From an uncultured Burkholderiales bacterium (lineage in GTDB: Bacteria > Pseudomonadota > Gammaproteobacteria > Burkholderiales > Burkholderiaceae_C): a stretch of 64,000 bases of DNA. The position numbers and the translations under genes were made by a program. Positions 27,917 to 36,291 of the stretch are shown one piece after another. The stretch is from the NCBI GenBank assembly GCA_943908475.1, contig CALTTG010000010.1, positions 1 to 64,000 on the forward strand. Direction: 5' to 3'. The notes beneath the pieces are model-generated. The model saw nothing but the letters and a program-made list of their open reading frames with translations. It ran no database searches and was not told the DNA's origin. The first letter of the stretch is position 1. Each line of letters begins with the position of its first letter.

Positions 27917-30517
27917 ATGAACTCGTCCCTGCCGCTTTTTGACGCCGACAGCCCTCCCGACGCCACCGCCGTGGCGTTGGAGATGCACGCCCGTGCCCGT
28001 CCCGCCGATGCCGGGCACTTCGATGAGCTTCGGGACGAGGCCGGAGCGCTGCGCGGCCCTTGGCAGCAATTCGCGGCCCACGTCGGAGGACCTTTGAGTG
28101 ATTTGGCTCGCCGCCAGTCGGTGCTGGGCCAGCAGATCATCGAAGACGGCGTCACCTACAACATCTACTCCTCGCCCGGGGGCAACAGCCGTCCCTGGTC
28201 GCTGGAAGTGTTGCCCATGTTGATCGGTGCGGCCGATTGGGCGCAGATCGAGCGGGGCATTTCCCAGCGCGCGGCCTTGCTCAACGGCGTGCTCACCGAC
28301 GTCTATGGCGAGCAGCGTTTGTTGCAGGACGCCATGCTGCCATCGGCCTTGGTGCTGGGGCACCCGGGCTACCTGCGAGGCCTCAAGGGCGTTCAGCCGC
28401 ACGGTGGGGTCTACCTTCACCTGGTGGCCTTCGATCTCGCCCGAGACCCGGATGGCGCGTGGTGGGTGGTGGCGCAACGCACCCAGGCCCCCTCGGGTTT
28501 GGGCTATGTGATGCAGAACCGGCTGATCGTCTCGCGCTTGTTCCCCGAGGCCTACCGGTCCATGAACGTTCAACACCTGGCGAGCAGCTTCCGTCGCTTG
28601 GTGGACAACCTGCAGTCTCTGGCTGAACCCTGTGCGGGAGGCAAAACACCTCGTCTCGCTTTGTGGACGCCCGGCCCCTACAACGAAACCTACTTTGAGC
28701 ACGCCTACCTGGCCCGTTACTTGGGCCTGCCCCTGGTCGAGGGCGGCGACCTGATCGTGCGCGACGAGCGGGTTTACATGAAGACCGTGCAGGGACTGGA
28801 GCCCCTGCATGGCCTGCTGCGTCGGCTCGACGACGACTATTGCGACCCTCTCGAGCTGCGCTCCGATTCCACGTTGGGCGTGCCAGGTCTGCTCCAGGCG
28901 GTGCGTGCCGGCCACATCGTGATGGCCAATGCGTTGGGCACCGGCTTTTTGGAGTCGCCCGCCATCCACGGGTTCCTGCCCGCCTTGTCCCGGCGCTTGC
29001 TGGGTGAAGAGCTGAGCTTGCCTTCGCTGCCCACTTGGTGGTGTGGCGAGGCGGCCGCTTGGCGATCGGTGTCGCCCGAGATCGACAGCAAGGTCATTCG
29101 CCCCACCTATCCTCACCTGCCCACGCCGGGCTTTGCCGGCACCAGCTTGCGACAGAGTTTCGAGGCCGTGATTGGCCCCAGCCTGACCCCGGCCGCGCAA
29201 AAGGCGTGGCGCGAGCGCATCGAGCGAGACCCGTCTGCCTACACTGCCCAAGACTTCGTGCCCTACCCGCAGACCCCGGTCTGGACGCAGGGACAACTGG
29301 CCATGCGTGGCGCCTCGCTGCGGGTGTATGCCCTGGCCGATGGGATGGGCGGGTGGCGTGTCTTGCCGGGCGGCATGACCCGCATTGCCACCCGAGATGC
29401 TGGCCCCGTGTCGATGCAACTGGGCGGCTCCAGCCTGGACACTTGGGTGATGACCGACGACATGGTGGACACCTTCTCCATGTTGCCGCAACCGCTCAAG
29501 GCCGACGACTTGGTTCACCGGCAGCGCCCAGTGGCCAGCCGAACGGGGGAAAACCTCTTCTGGATGGGGCGCTACACCGAACGCACCGAACAGCAGTTGC
29601 GCTTGGTGCAAGCGTTGCAAAGCTTGCTGGGCGATGACAACGACTTGGCGCTCAGCGTCCAGGAGGCCATGTCGGGGCTGGCCGCTACCTGTGGTTTGTT
29701 GCCGGCGAAAGTCCCCAGCCTGAAACAATCGCCCCGGGTGTTTGAGCGCGCGGTGGTGGACGCCATGGCCGATGCCCGCGCCCGCCAAGGGGCCTACAGC
29801 CTGGCCTACAACTTAGGCGCCCTCGAACGATCGGCCCAGGTGCTCCGAGACCGCCTGTCGCCCGAGCACGATCGCCTCTTGCGGACCCTGGGGGTGGACT
29901 TCGAGGTCCGCATGCGTCGGGGCGGCACCTTGGCCGCGCACCTGGACGACACCCGAGAGGCCCTCGACCATCTGGCCATGCAAATGGCCGCGGTGACCGG
30001 CGCCCAGACCGACCGAATGACCCGAGATGCGGGGTGGCGGCTCCTCACCGTGGGGCGTTTGCTCGAGCGCCTCAGTGGTTACGCCACCTTCTTGCATGCC
30101 TTCGTCGAGCATGGTGCGTGGCGCAGCCCGGCGGGTTTCGACCTGCTGATGCAGCTGTTCGACAGCAAAATCACGTTCCGGGCACGTTTCCAGCGACGTT
30201 TGGAGTGGCCCGCCCTGGTGGCGACTCTGGTCACCGACGAGACCAATCCGCGCGCCCTGGCCTGTGTGCTTCGGCGCTTGCGCACCGAGCTGTCGAAATT
30301 GCCCGAGCACGCCGGCCCCTTGACGGGCCTCCTCGACCTGCTGCCTCAGCAGGGGGTGGGCCCCTCGCTCGAAGAGTTGGTGGCCGCCGAGGGCGGGGAA
30401 GAGGCGGTGCGGGCCTTGAGCCTTCGACTGGGCAATGCTGCGTGGCGTTTGTCTGACGAACTGGGTTTGCGCTACTTTGCGCACGCCGAGCCCGCCGAGC
30501 AGACCATGAGCACTTGA
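27917..30517 (+). CDS. Circularly permuted ATP-grasp / alpha-E fusion protein
   Basis: An 866-residue fusion. Residues about 80-520 form a circularly permuted ATP-grasp domain (SGLGYVMQNRLIVSRLFPEA, LWTPGPYNETYFEHAYLARY, DSTLGVPGLLQAVRAGH). Residues about 540-860 form an alpha-E helical domain starting RTGENLFWMGRYTERTEQQL. The nucleotide-binding stretch that reads VVKEVHGAGGYGM in the stand-alone paralogue (31674-33107) is here KVIRPTYPHLPTPGF: the lysine is replaced by arginine and the glycine loop is missing. This copy may bind ATP differently or not at all. It follows the transglutaminase gene by 49 bases, and its stop overlaps a possible TTG start of the next gene. Confidence 0.9.
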   Translation: MNSSLPLFDADSPPDATAVALEMHARARPADAGHFDELRDEAGALRGPWQQFAAHVGGPLSDLARRQSVLGQQIIEDGVTYNIYSSPGGNSRPWSLEVLPMLIGAADWAQIERGISQRAALLNGVLTDVYGEQRLLQDAMLPSALVLGHPGYLRGLKGVQPHGGVYLHLVAFDLARDPDGAWWVVAQRTQAPSGLGYVMQNRLIVSRLFPEAYRSMNVQHLASSFRRLVDNLQSLAEPCAGGKTPRLALWTPGPYNETYFEHAYLARYLGLPLVEGGDLIVRDERVYMKTVQGLEPLHGLLRRLDDDYCDPLELRSDSTLGVPGLLQAVRAGHIVMANALGTGFLESPAIHGFLPALSRRLLGEELSLPSLPTWWCGEAAAWRSVSPEIDSKVIRPTYPHLPTPGFAGTSLRQSFEAVIGPSLTPAAQKAWRERIERDPSAYTAQDFVPYPQTPVWTQGQLAMRGASLRVYALADGMGGWRVLPGGMTRIATRDAGPVSMQLGGSSLDTWVMTDDMVDTFSMLPQPLKADDLVHRQRPVASRTGENLFWMGRYTERTEQQLRLVQALQSLLGDDNDLALSVQEAMSGLAATCGLLPAKVPSLKQSPRVFERAVVDAMADARARQGAYSLAYNLGALERSAQVLRDRLSPEHDRLLRTLGVDFEVRMRRGGTLAAHLDDTREALDHLAMQMAAVTGAQTDRMTRDAGWRLLTVGRLLERLSGYATFLHAFVEHGAWRSPAGFDLLMQLFDSKITFRARFQRRLEWPALVATLVTDETNPRALACVLRRLRTELSKLPEHAGPLTGLLDLLPQQGVGPSLEELVAAEGGEEAVRALSLRLGNAAWRLSDELGLRYFAHAEPAEQTMST

Positions 30518-30531
30518 ACCCGCACTGCACC

Positions 30532-31491
30532 ATGCCCATCGACGAAGACCCCAGCCAGCCACCTGTGCGACTGAGCGTGACCCATGAAACCGAGTACGCC
30601 TACGCTCACTCGGTGGAAATGGCCAACCATGTGGCTTGCTTGCGACCGTTGAGCGATGCCGGTCAGCGCTTGCGCCAGTTCGAGATGAGCGTCAGCCCCC
30701 AGCCCGGTCATCACAGCGTGCGCCTGGATGCCTTTGGCAACTCCAAGGCGTATTTCTCGCTCAACACAGCGCACGCGCAGTTGCTGGTGTCGGCCCGCAG
30801 TGAGGTCGAGGTCTGGCATCGCTACGCGGAACTGGACCCCGACGGCCTGTGTGGCACCTTGAGCGTGGCCGATGCAGTGGAGCAGTTGACGTACCGGGCC
30901 AAGGCGCCGTTCGTGGCGGCCAGCGAGTTCGCCTATGCCTCGGCTTACGTGCCCCTGCACGAAGAGTTGCGCGCGTATGCCCGCGAGTCGCTGCACCCTG
31001 ACCGCCCCTTGGCCGATGCCGTGGTGGAGCTGATGCAGCGCGTGCACCGTGATTTCAAGTACGCCCCGCTGACCACCGACATTTCAACGCCCATCATCGA
31101 GGTCTTTCGCCAGCGCCAAGGCGTGTGTCAAGACTTCGCACACTTGATGATCGGTTGTCTGCGTGCCTGTGGTCTGGCGGCCCGCTACGTGAGCGGCTAC
31201 TTGTTGACCAACCCGCCTCCCGGCCAGCCTCGCCTGGTGGGGGCCGATGCCTCCCATGCGTGGCTCAGTGTGTGGTGTCCGGATTTGCCGGGGGATCGGG
31301 CGAGTGACTGGCTGGACCTCGACCCCACCAACGACTGCATGCCCGGCACCGACCACATTCGGGTGGCGCACGGCCGCGACTTTGGCGATGTCACCCCCTT
31401 GCGCGGTGTGATCCGAGGTGGGGGGCAACACACCCTGAAGGTGCGTGTGACCACCTTGCCTGCCGAAGAATGTCAGAAGGCGGTGGTCTGA
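30532..31491 (+). CDS. Transglutaminase family protein
   Basis: A 319-residue protein with an N-terminal beta domain (about residues 12-95) and a transglutaminase-like cysteine protease core. The probable catalytic residues are Cys199 (RQGVCQDFAHLM), His242 (ASHAWLSV) and Asp264 (LDLDPTND). It is a close relative of the N-terminal part of the DUF2126 protein but without the large C-terminal domain. I chose the ATG at 30532; a TTG at 30514 overlapping the previous stop would add six residues and could couple translation. It ends the first operon; a 182-base gap with regulatory sites follows. Confidence 0.9.
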   Translation: MPIDEDPSQPPVRLSVTHETEYAYAHSVEMANHVACLRPLSDAGQRLRQFEMSVSPQPGHHSVRLDAFGNSKAYFSLNTAHAQLLVSARSEVEVWHRYAELDPDGLCGTLSVADAVEQLTYRAKAPFVAASEFAYASAYVPLHEELRAYARESLHPDRPLADAVVELMQRVHRDFKYAPLTTDISTPIIEVFRQRQGVCQDFAHLMIGCLRACGLAARYVSGYLLTNPPPGQPRLVGADASHAWLSVWCPDLPGDRASDWLDLDPTNDCMPGTDHIRVAHGRDFGDVTPLRGVIRGGGQHTLKVRVTTLPAEECQKAVV

Positions 31492-31512
31492 AGCCTTGTT
31501 TTCGGGCTTGAG

Positions 31513-31529
31513 TGCATCAGTTTGGTGCA
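31513..31529 (+). promoter_or_regulatory. NtrC-type binding site, distal
   Basis: TGCATC-AGTTT-GGTGCA matches the NtrC consensus TGCACC-N5-GGTGCA at 11 of 12 defined bases. It lies about 100 bases upstream of the -24/-12 element at 31613-31628, a normal enhancer distance. It falls in the non-coding gap between the two operons. Confidence 0.6.
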
Positions 31530-31561
31530 GCATCAAGGTTTGCCGCTGAGCAAATGTCCTG

Positions 31562-31578
31562 TTCACCAGTGCGGTGCA
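31562..31578 (+). promoter_or_regulatory. NtrC-type binding site, proximal
   Basis: TTCACC-AGTGC-GGTGCA matches the NtrC consensus at 11 of 12 defined bases. It begins 49 bases after the distal site and ends 34 bases before the -24 box at 31613. Confidence 0.6.
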
Positions 31579-31612
31579 TCATGGGCGAATGCTGCGGTGA
31601 CCCATCGCGAGC

Positions 31613-31628
31613 TGGCACAGTTCATGCT
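31613..31628 (+). promoter_or_regulatory. Candidate sigma-54 promoter of the ATP-grasp/alpha-E operon
   Basis: TGGCAC at 31613-31618 is a perfect -24 box core and ATGC at 31624-31627 is a near-consensus -12 box; the GG-N10-GC spacing is exact. Expected transcription start is near 31640, leaving about 35 bases of leader before the ATG at 31674. Two NtrC-type sites lie upstream. Confidence 0.65.
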
Positions 31629-31673
31629 GTGAATCAGTTGTCTTTTCCGCCATCCCCGAACAGGGAACAGCCG

Positions 31674-33107
31674 ATGCGATTCTTCGACGAAATGCACGAA
31701 AGCAGCGCCCTCGTGCGCTCGCACTACCAAACCTACGACAAATGGTTGGGACGGCAACCTGGCGAAATGATGCGCTCCAGGCGCGATGAAGCCGAGATGA
31801 TTTTCCGCCGCGTGGGCATCACCTTTGCGGTCTATGGCGACAAGGACGAGGATGGCTCGGGCACCGAGCGCCTCATTCCCTTTGACCTGATCCCCCGCAT
31901 CATCCCCAGCCACGAGTGGAAAGAGATGGAAAAGGGGTTGCGCCAGCGCGTCACCGCCCTCAACCGCTTTCTCGATGACATCTACCACGGCCAGGAAATC
32001 CTCAAAGCGGGTGTCATTCCTGCCGAGCCCGTGCTCAACAACGCCCAGTTCCGCAAGGAAATGATGGGCTTGAATGTCCCCGGCGGCATTTACTCGATCA
32101 TTTCGGGCATCGACATCGTCAGGGCCTGCAACCCCGACGGCTCGGGCACCTATTACGTGTTGGAGGACAACCTTCGGGTGCCCTCGGGCGTGAGCTACAT
32201 GCTCGAGAACCGCAAGATGATGATGCGGTTGTTTCCGGAGCTGTTTGCCGAGCACCTTGTGGCGCCTGTGGCCCATTACCCCGACCTCCTGCTCGACACC
32301 CTGCGGGCCATGGCGCCAGCCTCTGTCAACGAGCCCACCGCGGTGGTGCTGACGCCAGGCATGTACAACTCGGCTTATTTCGAGCACGCGTTCTTGGCCC
32401 AGCAAATGGGCGTGGAGCTGGTCGAGGGCAAAGATCTCTTCGTCAAGGATGACTTCGTTTACATGCGCACCACCCGTGGACCGCAACGCGTGGATGTCAT
32501 CTATCGCCGTGTGGACGACGACTTCATGGACCCCGAAGTCTTCCGCAAAGACTCGACCTTGGGGGTGGCCGGACTGCTGCGCGCTTACCGTGCCGGCAAC
32601 GTCACATTGGCCAATGCCTTCGGCACGGGCATTGCCGACGACAAGTCCATCTACCCCTATGTGCCCAAGATGATCGAGTTTTACTTGGGCGAAAAACCGA
32701 TCCTTCAAAACGTGCCGACTTATCTCTGCCGTGAAAAGGACGACCTCAAGTACGTGCTGGACAACCTGGGCGAGCTGGTCGTCAAGGAAGTGCACGGGGC
32801 AGGGGGCTACGGCATGTTGGTGGGGCCCGCCTCGACCAAGGCGCAGATCGAAGAGTTCCGCCAGGTGCTGCTCAGCAACCCGACCAACTACATCGCTCAG
32901 CCCACCTTGTCGCTGTCCACTTGCCCCACCTTCGTCGAAAGCGGCGTGGCGCCGCGTCACATCGACCTGCGGCCTTTTGTGCTGTCGGGCAAATCGGTGC
33001 AGATGGTGCCCGGGGGGTTGACCCGCGTGGCCTTGAAGGAAGGCTCGCTCGTGGTCAACAGCTCGCAAGGCGGCGGGACCAAGGACACCTGGGTGCTGGA
33101 GGGCTGA
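31674..33107 (+). CDS. Circularly permuted ATP-grasp protein
   Basis: A 477-residue stand-alone protein of the circularly permuted type 2 ATP-grasp family. The start MRFFDEMHESS is preceded by AGGGA at a good distance. Motifs include PSGVSYMLENRKMMMRLFPE, VVLTPGMYNSAYFEHAFLAQ, RKDSTLGVAGLLRAYRAGN and the nucleotide-binding LVVKEVHGAGGYGMLVGP, with the lysine and glycine loop intact. Such enzymes are predicted amide-bond-forming ligases that activate a carboxylate with ATP. No substrate is known. The gene is followed immediately by an alpha-E gene. Regulatory sites upstream point to nitrogen control. Confidence 0.93.
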   Translation: MRFFDEMHESSALVRSHYQTYDKWLGRQPGEMMRSRRDEAEMIFRRVGITFAVYGDKDEDGSGTERLIPFDLIPRIIPSHEWKEMEKGLRQRVTALNRFLDDIYHGQEILKAGVIPAEPVLNNAQFRKEMMGLNVPGGIYSIISGIDIVRACNPDGSGTYYVLEDNLRVPSGVSYMLENRKMMMRLFPELFAEHLVAPVAHYPDLLLDTLRAMAPASVNEPTAVVLTPGMYNSAYFEHAFLAQQMGVELVEGKDLFVKDDFVYMRTTRGPQRVDVIYRRVDDDFMDPEVFRKDSTLGVAGLLRAYRAGNVTLANAFGTGIADDKSIYPYVPKMIEFYLGEKPILQNVPTYLCREKDDLKYVLDNLGELVVKEVHGAGGYGMLVGPASTKAQIEEFRQVLLSNPTNYIAQPTLSLSTCPTFVESGVAPRHIDLRPFVLSGKSVQMVPGGLTRVALKEGSLVVNSSQGGGTKDTWVLEG

Positions 33108-33209
33108 ACCATGCTCAACGAGCGCATCGAACAGAAGTTGCCGAGCCATGTGCTCGACCGTGAACATGGGCACCACGGATTTGCCAGTGCCCAGCCGGAG
33201 ACCAAACCC

Positions 33210-34166
33210 ATGCTGTCACGCACCGCCGACCACCTTTTCTGGATGGCCCGCTACATGGAGCGTGCCGAGAACACCGCGCGTCTGCTGGACGTGAACTACC
33301 AGACGTCTTTGCTGCCCCAGTCGCAGGAAGCTTCGATGGCCGGCTGGACTGGCCTGCTGAGCATCAGCGAACTCACCCAGGACTTTGCCCAGAAGTACGG
33401 TGAAGTCAGCGCACGCAACGTGATGACCTTCATGGTCAGTGACGCCAGCAACCCATCGAGCATCCTCAATTGCCTGAGGGCTGCGCGTGAGAACGCGCGG
33501 GCCGTGCGGGGTGCGTTGACCACCGAGGTTTGGGAGACCACCAACCAGACTTGGCTGGAGTTCAATCGTCTGCTCAAGGACGGGGCCATGGCCCGTGATC
33601 CCGGTGAGTTGTTCGAGTGGGTCAAGTTCCGCTCGCACCTCTCTCGGGGGGTCACCTTGGGGACCATGCTGCAAGACGAGTCCTTCCATTTCCAACGCAT
33701 CGGCACCTTCCTGGAACGGGCCGACAACACGGCCCGCTTGCTGGACGTGAAGTTCCACGCCCGCAACACCGAGTTCTTCGGCTCTGGCATTGGCAACGAG
33801 GGCAAGGAGGTCGATTTCTACCACTGGTCGGCCATCTTGCGCAGCGTGTCGGGCTTCGAGGTGTACCGCAAGGTTTACCGCAATGTCATTCGCCCCGAGA
33901 AGGTGGCGGAACTCCTGATCTTGCGTGCCGAGATGCCGCGTTCGCTGGTCTATTGCATGGACGAGGTGGTCAGCAATTTGAGGGCCGTGGCCAACGACCA
34001 CAGCGATGAAACCATCCGTCGGGCTGGCCGCTTGCGTGCTGACCTGCAATTCGGGCGCATCGATGAAATCATGGCCACGGGCCTGCACGCGTACCTGACG
34101 CAGTTCCTCGACCGCGTGAGTGACTTGGGCTACGGCATCAGTCGAGATTTCTTGATGCCCGAATAA
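33210..34166 (+). CDS. Alpha-E domain protein
   Basis: A 318-residue, almost wholly helical protein of the alpha-E family (formerly DUF403). The start LSRTADHLFWMARYMERAEN is the conserved N-terminus and is preceded by GGAGA at a good distance. An earlier ATG at 33111, three bases after the ATP-grasp stop and behind a GGAGGG, would add 33 poorly conserved residues and cannot be excluded. FQRIGTFLERADNTARLLDVK repeats the N-terminal pattern, which suggests internal duplication. Alpha-E proteins nearly always accompany circularly permuted ATP-grasp proteins and probably assist the ligase or hold its substrate. Confidence 0.9.
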   Translation: MLSRTADHLFWMARYMERAENTARLLDVNYQTSLLPQSQEASMAGWTGLLSISELTQDFAQKYGEVSARNVMTFMVSDASNPSSILNCLRAARENARAVRGALTTEVWETTNQTWLEFNRLLKDGAMARDPGELFEWVKFRSHLSRGVTLGTMLQDESFHFQRIGTFLERADNTARLLDVKFHARNTEFFGSGIGNEGKEVDFYHWSAILRSVSGFEVYRKVYRNVIRPEKVAELLILRAEMPRSLVYCMDEVVSNLRAVANDHSDETIRRAGRLRADLQFGRIDEIMATGLHAYLTQFLDRVSDLGYGISRDFLMPE

Positions 34167-34215
34167 CGATCATCGTTCGGGATTTCGCGGGCTCTCAGTG
34201 AGGGCTCGCTCCTGT

Positions 34216-34248
34216 AGCCTCTCGGCCATGGTGCCCTGAGGCTTTTTT
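34216..34248 (+). terminator. Rho-independent terminator after the alpha-E gene
   Basis: AGCCTC (34216-34221) pairs with GAGGCT (34238-34243), followed directly by a run of T through 34248. The loop is 16 bases and contains a short inner GGC/GCC pairing. It lies 50 bases past the alpha-E stop and before the secreted repeat protein. Confidence 0.65.
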
Positions 34249-34286
34249 CATGCCCTGGGCGCACCCATGAAACCAGGAGTTCCGTG

Positions 34287-35438
34287 ATGTCATTGCCCTT
34301 CTTGAAGGCCGCCCGTGCTTGGCGCACGGCTTGTGTGGGTGCGACCCTGTTGTGCCTGCTCAGCCATGCGGCGCATGCCCAGAGTACAGCCAACCCCTAT
34401 CGACGCTTGGCGGTGCTGCAGTCTCCGACGAGCGCTGCGCAGATCGTCCCGATCGATGTGTTCGGCCCGGGCACCGTCGTGGGCGCCGCCCCAATCAAGA
34501 CCGGGCAAACGACTCGCTACTACTTTGACGGGTTGAAGGTCATCGCCGTCAAGGAAAACACCTTCCGGTATCAGCCCACACTCTGGGATGTGCGTGGCGT
34601 GCCGACCGCGCTGCCTCCGCTGTCCAGTGGGGTGGACGCGCGGGCCTGGTCCATGAACAGCAGCGGGGTCACGGTGGGGGAGTCCAAGACCTTCCTGGAC
34701 CGCACCAACAGCGTCGCGGTGGTCTGGCGCAACGGCAAGGCGGTGGACCTGGGAGCCGGTTCCCGTTCGTCGGCTCGCCACATCAATGCCAGCGGCTTGG
34801 TGTTGGGGCATCGTTCCGTGAGCGACTCCTGGCTGTCCAACCTGGATTTTTTCGTGGGCAAGGATAAAGCCTCGCTCAAGTGGATCAAGCCCTTGCCAAC
34901 TGGCGCCACCAGCTTGTTTTGTGTCGGGCTGACCGATGCAGGGCAAGTGGTGTGCCGCAGCAGTGCCACCGTGAACGGCAACCTGCAGTTCAAGTCGCAC
35001 ATCTGGACCAACGGGGTGTTCAGTGAAATCGTCTCGCCGGCCGGGGGAGAAGTCGTGGCCATGGCCGTGAGCCCCTCGGGCATCGTGGCGGGTTACGTCA
35101 ACATGCCTGACTTCAGCTCGCGGGGCTTTACTTGGCAAAATGGTCAATGGCGCTGGTTGCCCGACCCGCCGCTGCCTGCGCCGGTTCGTTGGGATGTGTA
35201 TGACGTCAATGACCGCGGCGAAGTGCTGCTCAGTGCCTACACGGTCTATCAGTACAACAGCACCAATTACCTCTGGGATGGCATGAAGCACGTGGCGGTC
35301 AGCGACTTGGTGGCCGACCGTGAGCCTGGCGAGACCGTCGGCGCCAGCCGCTTGGGGCCTCAAGGTCAGGTCCTGGTCAATTTCCAGTCGAAGGTCAATG
35401 GGGTCTTGCAGTTCAAGGATGCGGTTTATGCGCCTTGA
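34287..35438 (+). CDS. Secreted protein with HAF-like repeats
   Basis: A 383-residue exported protein. AGGAG lies seven bases before the ATG; the preceding GTG is less likely. The signal peptide (ARAWRTACVGATLLCLLSHA) ends at AHA before QST. The mature part has several imperfect repeats of the form [VAxGYS/AxxW.NG..xDL]: AVVWRNGKAVDLG, KSHIWTNGVFSEI, GFTWQNGQWRWLP and NYLWDGMKHVAV. Each is followed by a turn such as INASGLVLG, VSPSGIVAG or VNDRGEVLL. This resembles extracellular HAF-repeat proteins, which may fold as a beta-propeller. Function is unknown. Its last 13 bases overlap the convergent YeeE/YedE gene. Confidence 0.75.
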   Translation: MSLPFLKAARAWRTACVGATLLCLLSHAAHAQSTANPYRRLAVLQSPTSAAQIVPIDVFGPGTVVGAAPIKTGQTTRYYFDGLKVIAVKENTFRYQPTLWDVRGVPTALPPLSSGVDARAWSMNSSGVTVGESKTFLDRTNSVAVVWRNGKAVDLGAGSRSSARHINASGLVLGHRSVSDSWLSNLDFFVGKDKASLKWIKPLPTGATSLFCVGLTDAGQVVCRSSATVNGNLQFKSHIWTNGVFSEIVSPAGGEVVAMAVSPSGIVAGYVNMPDFSSRGFTWQNGQWRWLPDPPLPAPVRWDVYDVNDRGEVLLSAYTVYQYNSTNYLWDGMKHVAVSDLVADREPGETVGASRLGPQGQVLVNFQSKVNGVLQFKDAVYAP

Positions 35439-35845
35439 TGGCGCTCCAGCAACTCGAACAAGGCCATGCCGGCCAGCATGGCCGCGCCAAAAATCAGCGC
35501 TTCGCTTTGCCAGGCGCTGATCGCGACCACTGCAGGCCCGGGGCAAAAACCAGCCAGTCCCCAGCCTGCGCCGAAGGTCAGGCTGCCCAGCACGAGACGA
35601 CGGTCAATGCCCGAGGTCTTCGGCAAACTCATGGGCAGGTTCAGCCAGGTCATGGACTGCCGCTTCGCCCGCCAGAACCCGAGGGCGCCAACGCCGATGG
35701 CGCCGCCCATCACCAAGGCCAGGGATGGGTCCCATGCACCGGCGAGGTCCAGAAACCCCAACACTTTGGCTGGATTGGTCATGCCGGCGGCGATCAGCCC
35801 CAAGCCAAACATCAAGCCGGCAAGGCAAGAAATGAGCAGTGCCAT
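35426..35845 (-). CDS. YeeE/YedE family half-size transporter (second)
   Basis: A 139-residue membrane protein with about four helices, matching the C-terminal half of YeeE/YedE thiosulfate-type transporters. Key motif: GWGLAGFCPGPAVVAI, which includes the conserved cysteine that handles sulfur species in YeeE relatives. It starts at MALLISCLAGLMFGLGL. Eleven bases separate it from the companion half-size gene. Two-gene forms of this family (PmpA/PmpB type) form one functional unit, probably importing a reduced sulfur compound. Confidence 0.88.
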   Translation of the reverse strand: MALLISCLAGLMFGLGLIAAGMTNPAKVLGFLDLAGAWDPSLALVMGGAIGVGALGFWRAKRQSMTWLNLPMSLPKTSGIDRRLVLGSLTFGAGWGLAGFCPGPAVVAISAWQSEALIFGAAMLAGMALFELLERHQGA

Positions 35846-35856
35846 CGTGTTCACTT

Positions 35857-36291
35857 TCAAGGGGTCAAGAGGTGTCGAATGACGTAGACCGTCAAGAAGC
35901 CAACGCCCATGAAACTCAAGGTGGCGATCAGCGAACGCAGCGAGCCCCGTGACAGGCCGCAGACCCCGTGGCCACTGGTGCACCCTGAGCCATAACGGGT
36001 GCCCAGGCCCACGAGCAAACCCGCCATGACCAGAGTGAAGGGGCTGGCGCTCACTTGTGAGCTGGGCAGCGGTGCCCACAGCCGCCAGGCCCAGGGGGCC
36101 AGCAGCAGCCCCAGGACAAAGGCAGCGCGCCATCCGATGTCGCCTGGCGTGGGGCGGATCAAACCGCCCAGGATGCCGCTGATGCCGGCCACCCGCCCGA
36201 GGGTCAGGGCCAGCAGCACCGCCGCCAGTCCGATCATCACACCACCGCCCAAGGCGCTCCAGGGGGTGAATTGGTTCCAGTCGATGTGCAT
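35857..36291 (-). CDS. YeeE/YedE family half-size transporter (first)
   Basis: A 144-residue membrane protein with four or five helices, matching the N-terminal half of YeeE/YedE transporters. It contains GLGTRYGSGCTSGHGVCGLS, which carries the conserved cysteine pair region of the family. The ATG shares one base with the ArsR-type regulator's stop codon (TGATG), indicating coupled translation and control by that regulator. The likely substrate is thiosulfate or another sulfane-sulfur compound, inferred from the family and the persulfide-type regulator. Confidence 0.88.
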   Translation of the reverse strand: MHIDWNQFTPWSALGGGVMIGLAAVLLALTLGRVAGISGILGGLIRPTPGDIGWRAAFVLGLLLAPWAWRLWAPLPSSQVSASPFTLVMAGLLVGLGTRYGSGCTSGHGVCGLSRGSLRSLIATLSFMGVGFLTVYVIRHLLTP

